This document shows positions 6,906 to 13,088 of a DNA stretch of 18,005 nucleotides, in pieces (position 1 is the stretch's first letter; the number at the start of each line of letters is the position of its first letter). Made by a program: the position numbers and the translations under genes. Below the pieces are notes generated by a model. The model saw only the letters and a list, made by a program, of their open reading frames with translations, made no database searches and was not told the DNA's origin. Origin of the DNA: JANQLU01 sp964434955 (GTDB taxonomy: Bacteria > Planctomycetota > Planctomycetia > Pirellulales > Pirellulaceae); assembly GCA_964434955.1 (NCBI GenBank), contig CAYSXI010000106.1, positions 1-18,005 on the forward strand, given 5' to 3'.

Positions 6906-7568
6906 ATGAAGATCTTTGTCCGCTGCAATGCCTGTCAGAAAAGCCTCTCAGTGGACGCCGAAAACGAAGGTAAAAAAGCACGGTGTCCGGCTTGTGGTGA
7001 GGTTTTTGAAATACGGGCCAATCGTAGTGACCAAGGGACCGATCCCCATCAAGGAGGCCAGCCACTTTCCGGCGGCCCGTTCGCGGGAGGCGGCGGATAC
7101 CAGGAACCCCATGGTTCTCAGCCTGGAGCAACCTCGCCTTCAAATTATGGCACGCAAGCCGGATATGGCACGCAAGCCGGGTACGAGTCCAAACCAGGGT
7201 ACGAAAAAGAATCCAGCTATGGCTCGGCGGGAGCTTATCAACAGCCGGCCCCATCCAACTACCCGATGCAGCAAAAGGGCTATCAAACATATCAAGGCCA
7301 GGTGCGACCCAATGACGACGTCGCCGGCTGGGTTTCGATCGCGCTTGGCATCATTGCTTTGCTGTTTGGTGGATTCGGCTATGTATGCTGCTGTGGTTTT
7401 TTTGGTTTCGTGGGCGCGCCGGCCGGAATCGGCGGCTTGATATGCGGACTGTTTGCCAAAAATCAAAACATCAAGGTCATTGGTTTGGTTTTGAACGGCG
7501 TGGCATTACTCTTGAATGCGGGCCAATTTGCGATGTTCTTTTTCAGCATGTTCCTCCAAAGCATCTAG
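6906..7568 (+). CDS. Zinc-ribbon, low-complexity, two-helix membrane protein
   Basis: This 220-residue protein has three parts. Residues 1-35 form a short zinc ribbon with two CxxC pairs (Cys7/Cys10 and Cys27/Cys30), like the MJ0042-type fingers common at N-termini of planctomycete proteins. Residues 40-135 are a disordered Gly/Tyr/Gln/Pro-rich linker with YGTQAG and GYE repeats. Residues 138-218 resemble DUF4190-type membrane modules: a helix (about 142-182, with the odd run CCC at 161-163) and a second helix (about 190-216), with a short charged loop between them. The zinc ribbon is probably cytoplasmic. No function is known. The ATG at 6906 is preferred over an upstream TTG at 6876 because the zinc ribbon begins immediately after it. 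It starts 38 bp after the previous gene. Confidence 0.82.
   Translation: MKIFVRCNACQKSLSVDAENEGKKARCPACGEVFEIRANRSDQGTDPHQGGQPLSGGPFAGGGGYQEPHGSQPGATSPSNYGTQAGYGTQAGYESKPGYEKESSYGSAGAYQQPAPSNYPMQQKGYQTYQGQVRPNDDVAGWVSIALGIIALLFGGFGYVCCCGFFGFVGAPAGIGGLICGLFAKNQNIKVIGLVLNGVALLLNAGQFAMFFFSMFLQSI
7146..7180 (+). repeat. Intragenic 18-bp tandem repeat
   Basis: TATGGCACGCAAGCCGG occurs at 7146-7162 and again at 7164-7180, encoding consecutive YGTQAG units in the low-complexity linker of the zinc-ribbon protein. It looks like a recent slippage duplication. Confidence 0.85.
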
Positions 7569-7585
7569 ATCAGTCCAGCTGCTTA

Positions 7586-7627
7586 GCGCCGATCGCCTGG
7601 CGCCGATCGCTTGGCGCCGATCGCTTG
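7586..7627. repeat. 14-bp tandem repeat, three copies, GATCG core
   Basis: Three copies of GCGCCGATCGCTTG lie head to tail at 7586-7599, 7600-7613 and 7614-7627. The first has CCTG instead of CTTG at its end. It lies just after the stop codon of the zinc-ribbon gene. The period and copy number match the repeat at 2036-2077. The reverse complement of this unit also shares the pattern AAG...CGGC with that one. Confidence 0.9.
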
Positions 7628-7688
7628 TCGAGGCGTCCCACCCTTGTCTTGATTCTCGTCGCCAGGTGCCTGGTGAACATTAACGGAT

Positions 7689-7715
7689 ATTCGAATCTTG
7701 CGTTTCGATTCGAAT
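7689..7715. promoter_or_regulatory. Twin ATTCGAAT palindromes, possible operator
   Basis: The perfect 8-bp palindrome ATTCGAAT occurs at 7689-7696 and 7708-7715, with 19 bp from centre to centre, about two helical turns. The pair is about 105 bp upstream of the PilZ-like gene. Such spacing suits a dimeric regulator bound on one face of the DNA. No regulator is identified. Confidence 0.3.
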
Positions 7716-7820
7716 GTAAGGCTTTGGGAACGATGCCGGTTTCAAAATCCCTACTTTTCAGAGTTGGGTGGAATCTGAAAACGTAGAATTGCATACGGCA
7801 AGTCAGCACGGAAACCCAAA

Positions 7821-8303
7821 ATGTTCTCTTTTCGAAAACGCAAGAAATACGTCGACGCTTCACCATTTCTGCGTCGAATCATTGATCGCACGACCGCGAC
7901 CGGTGCCCTATTGAACGATTGTCGCGAACAGAATCGCTATTCGCGGACATTGCCGGTTGTATTGGCGCCCTGGCGTGATGGCGCGCCGGACATGAACAAT
8001 GTTGCGTTTGGGATCACCAAAGATATCAGCGACAGTGGAATGTCTCTGGTCACGACGCTCGATTTTCACTCGGATATCGTTTTTGCTTTTCTGCTGGATA
8101 CGGCCATTACGGATCGGATCCTCTGTTTTCGGGGAGAGCCCAAACGGTCTCTCAAGGTCGTTCAAGGCATTTCCGAATATGGGCTCTATGTTGCTGAAAT
8201 GTTGAACGAACATCATTCGGGCGTCTTGGAACCGTTTTCAAGTTTGATTGAAGTCGAGAAAACCAAGCGTTCAGCAAACTCAGCTGAAATCGTCAATCAT
8301 TGA
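7821..8303 (+). CDS. PilZ-domain-like protein, 160 aa
   Basis: This is a small soluble protein whose middle carries the two hallmarks of PilZ, the c-di-GMP receptor domain: RxxxR as R35-EQN-R39 (in CREQNRYSR) and, about 30 residues later, DxSxxG as DISDSG at 68-73. The N-terminus is basic (MFSFRKRKKY). The following beta-rich stretch MSLVTTLDFHSDIVFAFLL and VVQGISEYGLYVAEML fits the six-stranded PilZ barrel. The last 20 residues are probably disordered. PilZ proteins often adjust pilus or secretion ATPases. The position 387 bp upstream of a pilus-type operon on the same strand makes such a link attractive, but it is an inference. ATG 7821 has only a weak ribosome site (CGGAAA). Confidence 0.7.
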   Translation: MFSFRKRKKYVDASPFLRRIIDRTTATGALLNDCREQNRYSRTLPVVLAPWRDGAPDMNNVAFGITKDISDSGMSLVTTLDFHSDIVFAFLLDTAITDRILCFRGEPKRSLKVVQGISEYGLYVAEMLNEHHSGVLEPFSSLIEVEKTKRSANSAEIVNH

Positions 8304-8689
8304 CGAAAACGCCTTTCGTTGGCCGGATTGCCTAAAAATTGAGCACGGAGCCGATTTAATTGTCTTGGCAAGACGAAAAATATTTCAACGGCTCAGTGTG
8401 CCTCTGAATCGACACCTTTCCGCAAATGCGGGGTTGTTATCTTCCATAAGCGCTTTGTGGCGAATGGCCGGGTATGTACTACAAACGGAACCAGTGTCAG
8501 AATTGTTACAAACGTCGCTTGCTTTTTTTCTTTTGCGCCTGTCGCCAAATTTGCGATTAGCCGGCTAAATCAAACCGCTGATAAAAGTAATAGCCGGAAA
8601 TAATAGACCCATTATTTCAAATGTTCAAAACGCGCCGCAGCCGTTGAATCCCTTTGTTGGTTAAAGTTGCGCGCGAGGACGAAGGTGAA
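8304..8689. other. Long non-coding region upstream of the secretion operon
   Basis: This 386-bp stretch has no supported gene. The open frames in it have poor composition and no homology-like features. It contains a weak stem right after the PilZ stop (ACGAAA/TTTCGT, 8303-8319), a GTCTT-GGC-AAGAC hairpin at 8362-8374, a T-rich stretch around 8522-8533, and the perfect 12-bp palindrome listed separately. It must hold the promoter of the operon starting at 8690. No sigma70 pair with good spacing and no sigma54 (GG-N10-GC type TGGCAC/TTGC) site could be picked with confidence. Confidence 0.5.
8557..8568. promoter_or_regulatory. 12-bp palindrome upstream of the secretion operon
   Basis: TTAGCCGGCTAA is a perfect self-complementary 12-mer about 122 bp before the first pseudopilin ATG. 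A half-site TAGCCGG recurs at 8591-8597. This is compatible with a regulator-binding site, but the role is unproven. Confidence 0.25.
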
Positions 8690-9463
8690 ATGCTCAAGTT
8701 CAAATCCAAAAATCGAAACGCGTTAACTCTCCTGGAATTGCTGATCGTGATCACGATTTTGATCGCGTTGAGCGGAATCGTCGTTGCCACGCTCCCTGGA
8801 CTTTTAGGGAAAACGGAAACGGCGGCTGCGACGGCCAATGTTTCAGAGATCGATGCCGCGATCAAAAGACAGGCATTGGTCGGAAATGGAGTCATTGGCA
8901 ATCGCTTCGATTCGCTGATCGGAGAATCTTCTGGAACGAATGGTGGAATACCTGACTATGTTGGCGGGTCGACTATTTTTCAGTCGCTCGCTTTGACCGA
9001 AGCGGATGTGGAAGCCCTCAATTCGATTGGCATTTTGGAATTGATTCCGGCTTCGACCGGCATCGAGAACGCAACTTTTGATTCACACAAGAATGAACCC
9101 ATGACCGTTTCCAACGGCACCAAGGTTTGCTCGATTAGTCCCGAGCAAGCCGCGACCGTCGTCGAAAGAATATGGAATATCCCACCGGAAGATCAGCAGA
9201 TCTATTTGGTTTTTGGTTTGGGCGAGCGATGCTCGCTGGTGGGTGCTGGGGCAAAAGCCATATTTGCCGAAGCGCCTTTGCACTTTTCTGATGACCCGAT
9301 TTCAAACCCCAAGACGATGTATTCTCGTTACTTGATCGTCGTCGAGCTAAAACGAAACGGGACACAACAATCAACCGCCCGGTACATCGGTACCGCAATT
9401 CCCCACATGGATGGTTTGCAGGGGATCGGCGATCAATTCGAACAGTTCTTTTCAAATCGCTAG
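8690..9463 (+). CDS. Pseudopilin-like protein, first of three
   Basis: This 257-residue protein has a class III (type IV pilin-like) signal: a short basic leader MLKFKSKNRNA, predicted cleavage after Ala11, then LTLLELLIVITILIALSGIVV (residues 12-32) with Glu at mature position 5, forming the N-terminal helix that anchors pilins in the membrane. The C-terminal ~210 residues form a globular domain without the GspG DxWGN motif. It has two cysteines (147 and 181) that could form a disulfide. It may be a minor (GspH/I/J-type) pseudopilin, but it cannot be assigned to one. The ATG at 8690 is preferred over an in-frame TTG at 8654 because it gives a leader of normal length and has GAGG and AAGG close upstream. 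It opens the operon, with 12 bp to the next gene. Confidence 0.8.
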   Translation: MLKFKSKNRNALTLLELLIVITILIALSGIVVATLPGLLGKTETAAATANVSEIDAAIKRQALVGNGVIGNRFDSLIGESSGTNGGIPDYVGGSTIFQSLALTEADVEALNSIGILELIPASTGIENATFDSHKNEPMTVSNGTKVCSISPEQAATVVERIWNIPPEDQQIYLVFGLGERCSLVGAGAKAIFAEAPLHFSDDPISNPKTMYSRYLIVVELKRNGTQQSTARYIGTAIPHMDGLQGIGDQFEQFFSNR

Positions 9464-9475
9464 GCTGGCAGAACG

Positions 9476-10129
9476 ATGAACGTTCAAGAAAATCGAAACT
9501 TAAGGGCCAAATGGATTCGGGCCTTTACGTTATTGGAGTTGTTGGTGGTGCTCGTGATTTTGATCGCTACCGCGATTCTGATCATTCCTATCTTCACGAC
9601 ACAAGTCGAAGTCACCGAGGGCAATACCCAATCGTCCCAGGAGATTTCCACGGAAGCATCCATGAAAGCCATCAAGGATGCGATAACCGGCGAGAAGGGC
9701 GTGTACGAGAACCTGGGACACAAGCCCGAAGCCTTGCCGCGCAGCGTCAACGAGTTGGTTGAAAAAGCGCCCCCGAAACATTTGCAGATCGAAGCCCCCG
9801 AGCTGAATCACTACGACCCGGTATACGGAATCGGCTGGCACGGTCCCTATTTGTATCCAACGGGTGTCAATAAAAACGGTGAATCGACCCTGGTGGATGC
9901 CTGGGGCAACGAATTTCAACTTCAAGTAGATTTTGATGGAGATGGCAAGGTCAACTTGGAAGAATCAAAACATATGCGAATCGTTTCGGCGGGACCCAAC
10001 GGGCAAATCGACACGCCAAAGGATTTAAGCAATATGAAGCCGGGTAACGACCAAACAAACGAATTGACAATGTCGGAATGTGGCGATGACCTCGTTCTGT
10101 TTGTCAAAATCCCCGATCTTCGCCAATAA
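9476..10129 (+). CDS. GspG-like pseudopilin with an EF-hand-type loop
   Basis: This 217-residue pseudopilin has the leader MNVQENRNLRAKWIRA with predicted cleavage after Ala16, then FTLLELLVVLVILIATAILII with Glu at mature position 5. The C-terminal part resembles the major pseudopilin GspG: GWHGPYL at 120-126, VDAWGNEFQLQ at 140-150 (GspG: DPWGNPYQY) and the terminal SAGPNGQIDT at 171-180 (GspG: SxGPDGxxGT, its calcium-binding region). Inserted between these is DFDGDGKVNLEE (152-163), a complete EF-hand loop of the form DxDxDGxhxxxE. It is therefore likely the main subunit of the pseudopilus, stabilised by calcium. It sits 12 bp after the first pseudopilin and 6 bp before the third. Confidence 0.88.
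   Translation: MNVQENRNLRAKWIRAFTLLELLVVLVILIATAILIIPIFTTQVEVTEGNTQSSQEISTEASMKAIKDAITGEKGVYENLGHKPEALPRSVNELVEKAPPKHLQIEAPELNHYDPVYGIGWHGPYLYPTGVNKNGESTLVDAWGNEFQLQVDFDGDGKVNLEESKHMRIVSAGPNGQIDTPKDLSNMKPGNDQTNELTMSECGDDLVLFVKIPDLRQ
9929..9964 (+). other. EF-hand calcium-loop coding segment
   Basis: This segment encodes residues 152-163 of the GspG-like protein, DFDGDGKVNLEE. Asp at loop positions 1, 3 and 5, Gly at 6, Val at 8 and Glu at 12 match the canonical calcium-binding EF-hand/dockerin loop. Confidence 0.75.
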
Positions 10130-10135
10130 CGGCTG

Positions 10136-11095
10136 GTGATTCCCGTGTTGACTCGTCCGCAATCAACCCGAACTTCTCGGTATTCGTATCGTCACGGAAC
10201 GATTCGAACTGCTTCCCTTCGTCAAGCAATGACGTTGATGGAGTTGCTTGTGGTTTTGGTCATCTTGGCGGTCGTGGCAACCATCGCCGTTCAGGCATTG
10301 CAGCCTCGCGTTGAGTTAGCCCGGTTCGAACAAACCAGGAAAACGCTGGAGCAGCTTGAAGTCGCAACGGTCGGAAGCTCAACGGCCCGGCATGCGGACG
10401 GCTCGCCATTGATTAGCGGATTCATTGCGGATGTGGGAAGGGCCCCGCGGCTTACCGTGCCCTCGCTGCCGAAAGAAAATCCGACACAGCCCAAGTCTTC
10501 CGCGCCCAGTGCGGCGATGTTCGATGGAGATATACAGGAAGATCGGAATCTATATGAGCTCTGGGACGAAAACTCGGTTCTTGCGCAGCAGTATCCCTTT
10601 CAGTTTCGCTCGGGGCCGAGCCAACCGGTCGACTTTTCGGACATTCGTCTGGCCTGTGGTTGGAAAGGGCCTTATTTGTCTCTCCCGAAAGGAAAGGACT
10701 CCGTCGTTGATGCCTGGGCTCAGGATTTCCTTTTCGAAACAAACGAAAATGAAGAGGTTTCCCGGATCAACTGGAAACCGGTCGGCGAGTTTGATCTGCC
10801 GCTTAGCAGCGACTTGAGTAAGGGACGTGTGATTGTCTCCGGCAATATCGATTTCGGGCAGCAGACTTCGAACGACGTGAAAGTCTACATGTTGGTTCCC
10901 GATCCCGAATATTCGTTGACGGAACTTCGCCCGATCGAAGACCTCGATCCAGCCAAGCAGACATTTCAATTTGAAAACGTGCCCGTTGGTTTACGAGCGA
11001 TACGAGTGATTGCCGACGGGAAGTCATTCACAAAATATGTCAACGTGCCTTTGGGCGGTCTCACTCTGTTGATGGACTTGGAGTCGGCCCAATGA
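10136..11095 (+). CDS. Pseudopilin with an extra C-terminal beta domain
   Basis: This protein is 319 residues from GTG 10136. A GTG at 10145, preceded by GGTGA at 10135-10139, may be the true start and would remove three residues. An unusually long basic leader (about 31 residues) ends in RQA, followed by MTLMELLVVLVILAVVATIAVQAL, with Glu at mature position 5. Residues 174-198 contain GWKGPYL and VDAWAQDFLF, related to the same motifs in the preceding GspG-like protein, but the Gly-Asn after Trp is lost. From about residue 229 the protein adds a beta-rich module with TFQFENVPVGLRAIRVIADG (275-294), which resembles carboxypeptidase-regulatory-like/transthyretin-type folds. It may be a tip or minor pseudopilin with an added adhesive or cargo-binding domain. 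It overlaps the next gene by 4 bp (ATGA). Confidence 0.8.
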   Translation: MIPVLTRPQSTRTSRYSYRHGTIRTASLRQAMTLMELLVVLVILAVVATIAVQALQPRVELARFEQTRKTLEQLEVATVGSSTARHADGSPLISGFIADVGRAPRLTVPSLPKENPTQPKSSAPSAAMFDGDIQEDRNLYELWDENSVLAQQYPFQFRSGPSQPVDFSDIRLACGWKGPYLSLPKGKDSVVDAWAQDFLFETNENEEVSRINWKPVGEFDLPLSSDLSKGRVIVSGNIDFGQQTSNDVKVYMLVPDPEYSLTELRPIEDLDPAKQTFQFENVPVGLRAIRVIADGKSFTKYVNVPLGGLTLLMDLESAQ

Positions 11096-12462
11096 AAAAA
11101 CGAAATGATACCACCATCATTTTGATTGATTCGGATGCGGTCCTTCGAGCTGACTTTGCCAGCCGTGGTGCGTCGCTTCCTCGAAGCGTGGATTCGTTTC
11201 GGGCCGACGCCGGGATGACCATCGGACGAGCTGTTGAGACGACATTCGCAGCCGACAATCCGTTGGGACGAACCGCGATGATTTTTTCGACGCAGGTTTG
11301 GACGCAAAAAGTTTCACTTCCTCGTTTGTCGGTAACGGACTTGGGCAACGCGGATCTTGCGCAGGCGTTGAAGTTCGAGACGGAAACGCTTTGCGGAATC
11401 GACGCGGATCTTTCGATGCTGGCCTATCAGGAACTCGAAAGAAACTCGGAAGAAGTTTCATTCTGGGTTACGGTCATTCGAATCGATGAGTTTCACGAAT
11501 TGTCGGCCATCCTGGAATCGAATGGAGTGCGGCAATTTTTTGTGGCACATCCGGCGGGTGCGCAAGGTTTCGATTCCGACTCCAGCCATCGAATTGAGTA
11601 TTGGCGGGATTTTACCTGCGAATTTTCCGGAGCAGGCGGCAAGCTGACCCAGGTCGGACATGCCATATCCGATCAAGGGGAATTGCCGGTCGAGTTTCAG
11701 ATTGACAAAAAAACGCGTTTTCTCGTGGGGCTTGGGCTCAATCGGGACTTCGACCCATCGAGCGAACTCGCCGATTTGAATTCGTCCGAGGACCTGTCTC
11801 AATGGATGGCGAGCGTTCGTGCCAGGCTTGCAGGCGGCGGACTGAATGTGCCGCTGCTCGAAAAACCGCGGCCAAATCACGACGCAAAACAACGGATCCT
11901 CGCCAAGGCGCTTTTGGCTTTGTTGGCCATTGTCGGATGTCTCCTGAACTGGAATTGGCTCAACCATAGACAAAATGCTTTGGACAAGTCAGCCGAGGTT
12001 TTGCGGCAACCGTCCGAAGAAAAAAAACGCTACGATTCGCAGATTTCCAAGATCCAGAAGCAGGCCAAATCAATTCGCGCCCAGGCCGAAGAGATTGAGT
12101 CGGAATCGAAACGAGTTCAATTTCTATTGCAGGCTCAATCCGATCGCCTCAACCGCCTGATGGATTACCTGCGGGAACTTCATACCGACGATGTCCTCAT
12201 TCAAGAAATCATATCGGATGAAAAAGGCGTATCGATCGTCGGAATTTCTTTGACCAGCGACAGTGCAACTTTGTTGGCGACCAACTTGCGAGAGTTGATA
12301 TTGCCAATGGGATGGAAGGCGAATCCGGCACAGCAAATTGGTCAAAAGAAAATGGTCAACGGCGGCCCTTGGAAGTTCACCATCGTCTTGGAAGACGTCG
12401 GCCCGATGGAATTGAAGATAGGGGTCGCTCAATCCGGTCTCAGCAGTTTGGAGTCTCGGTAA
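11092..12462 (+). CDS. PilM/PilN-like fusion, GspL-type inner-membrane protein
   Basis: This 456-residue protein has an N-terminal cytoplasmic domain (about 5-255) that has the length and position of the PilM/GspL actin-like domain but weak conservation. I see no clear ATP-binding motifs. A single membrane helix lies at about 269-289 (AKALLALLAIVGCLLNWNWL), then a coiled coil at about 292-360 (Lys/Glu/Gln heptads), then a small ferredoxin-like domain at about 366-440 with LIQEIISDEKGVSIVGISLTSD, the pattern of PilN and of the GspL periplasmic domain. In type II systems GspL couples the ATPase GspE to the periplasmic part. In type IV pili PilM and PilN are separate proteins. Translation is coupled to the preceding gene through the ATGA overlap. 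Confidence 0.78.
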   Translation: MKKRNDTTIILIDSDAVLRADFASRGASLPRSVDSFRADAGMTIGRAVETTFAADNPLGRTAMIFSTQVWTQKVSLPRLSVTDLGNADLAQALKFETETLCGIDADLSMLAYQELERNSEEVSFWVTVIRIDEFHELSAILESNGVRQFFVAHPAGAQGFDSDSSHRIEYWRDFTCEFSGAGGKLTQVGHAISDQGELPVEFQIDKKTRFLVGLGLNRDFDPSSELADLNSSEDLSQWMASVRARLAGGGLNVPLLEKPRPNHDAKQRILAKALLALLAIVGCLLNWNWLNHRQNALDKSAEVLRQPSEEKKRYDSQISKIQKQAKSIRAQAEEIESESKRVQFLLQAQSDRLNRLMDYLRELHTDDVLIQEIISDEKGVSIVGISLTSDSATLLATNLRELILPMGWKANPAQQIGQKKMVNGGPWKFTIVLEDVGPMELKIGVAQSGLSSLESR

Positions 12463-12467
12463 GTCTC

Positions 12468-13076
12468 ATGTTTACAAAGAAGAAAACAACTGTTCGCGAA
12501 CAAAGGCTGCTGGTGTTACTTCCAGCCGCATTGATATTGGCTTTGTACACCTTCATCATCGCCATCCCACGGCAGCGAGATCTGAGCTACACATCTGCGA
12601 AGTTAAATCAGTTCAAACAAATTGCCGTCAAACAGATCGATGCTGAGAATTCTCGAATCAAGTTGTTGAATGAACAAAAGGCGCTGAAGGCACTTCAAGA
12701 GAACCTGGTTCAAAATCAAAAAGACATTCGCCAGATTAGCGAAGACTGGCGACGCCAGGAATCCCGACTGGATGCGGTCCAAAGACTGACCGAATTGATG
12801 GAGGAGTTCAAGCTTTCCATTTCCACCCAGGATTACCAGGAAAACCCCAAGCTCACACCTTATTTCACCGAGTTGACGCAAATCATTAATCGTCAATTTC
12901 CGGAAACTCCGTTGGAGTTTTGGCAGGTTGAATTGGAAGGCAGGTATTTGGATGTCACGAATTTCTTAGCTGCCGTCAAAAACAGTGACATTCAAACGGT
13001 GCCCTTGATGTTGAGCATGACCGCTGCCGAGTCAGGGAATGGACAAAACCACTGGATTATCACGTTCATGATTTAG
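12468..13076 (+). CDS. PilO/GspM-like inner-membrane protein
   Basis: This 202-residue protein has a basic N-terminus MFTKKKTTVREQR, one membrane helix at about 13-33 (RLLVLLPAALILALYTFIIAI), a long coiled coil at about 40-112, and a C-terminal alpha/beta domain (about 115-202) with LEFWQVELEGRYLDVTNFLAAV, the classic PilO/GspM motif (E/KGxYxxLxxFLxxL). This domain dimerises and pairs with the PilN/GspL domain encoded just upstream. The ATG at 12468 is chosen because the signal-anchor begins there. The same frame remains open upstream inside the previous gene, but that is an overlap artefact. The spacing of 5 bp to the previous stop supports an operon. Confidence 0.83.
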   Translation: MFTKKKTTVREQRLLVLLPAALILALYTFIIAIPRQRDLSYTSAKLNQFKQIAVKQIDAENSRIKLLNEQKALKALQENLVQNQKDIRQISEDWRRQESRLDAVQRLTELMEEFKLSISTQDYQENPKLTPYFTELTQIINRQFPETPLEFWQVELEGRYLDVTNFLAAVKNSDIQTVPLMLSMTAAESGNGQNHWIITFMI

Positions 13077-13088
13077 TTGGGAGCCGAG

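Larger units (their letters stand above)
7569..7820. other. Intergenic region upstream of the PilZ-like gene
   Basis: No gene is supported in this 252-bp gap. It contains the 14-bp x 3 tandem repeat at 7586-7627, a small hairpin CCAGG-TG-CCTGG near 7660-7672, two identical ATTCGAAT palindromes at 7689-7696 and 7708-7715, and a TAGAAT at 7784-7789 that could be a -10 element about 32 bp before the next ATG, although no good -35 matches it. Confidence 0.5.

Noticed and set aside
7385..7786. A 133-codon plus-strand frame overlapping the zinc-ribbon gene
   Set aside because: It runs through the membrane-coding part of the zinc-ribbon gene in another frame and then across the tandem repeat. No protein-like composition.
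8248..8568. A 106-codon plus-strand frame after the PilZ-like gene
   Set aside because: It overlaps the PilZ-like gene's end, has no ribosome site and reads as random sequence. The region is better seen as regulatory.
8304..8689. Sigma54 promoter for the pilus-type operon
   Set aside because: Several GG/GC-containing stretches were inspected, but none has the GG and GC doublets at the required spacing with a good consensus.
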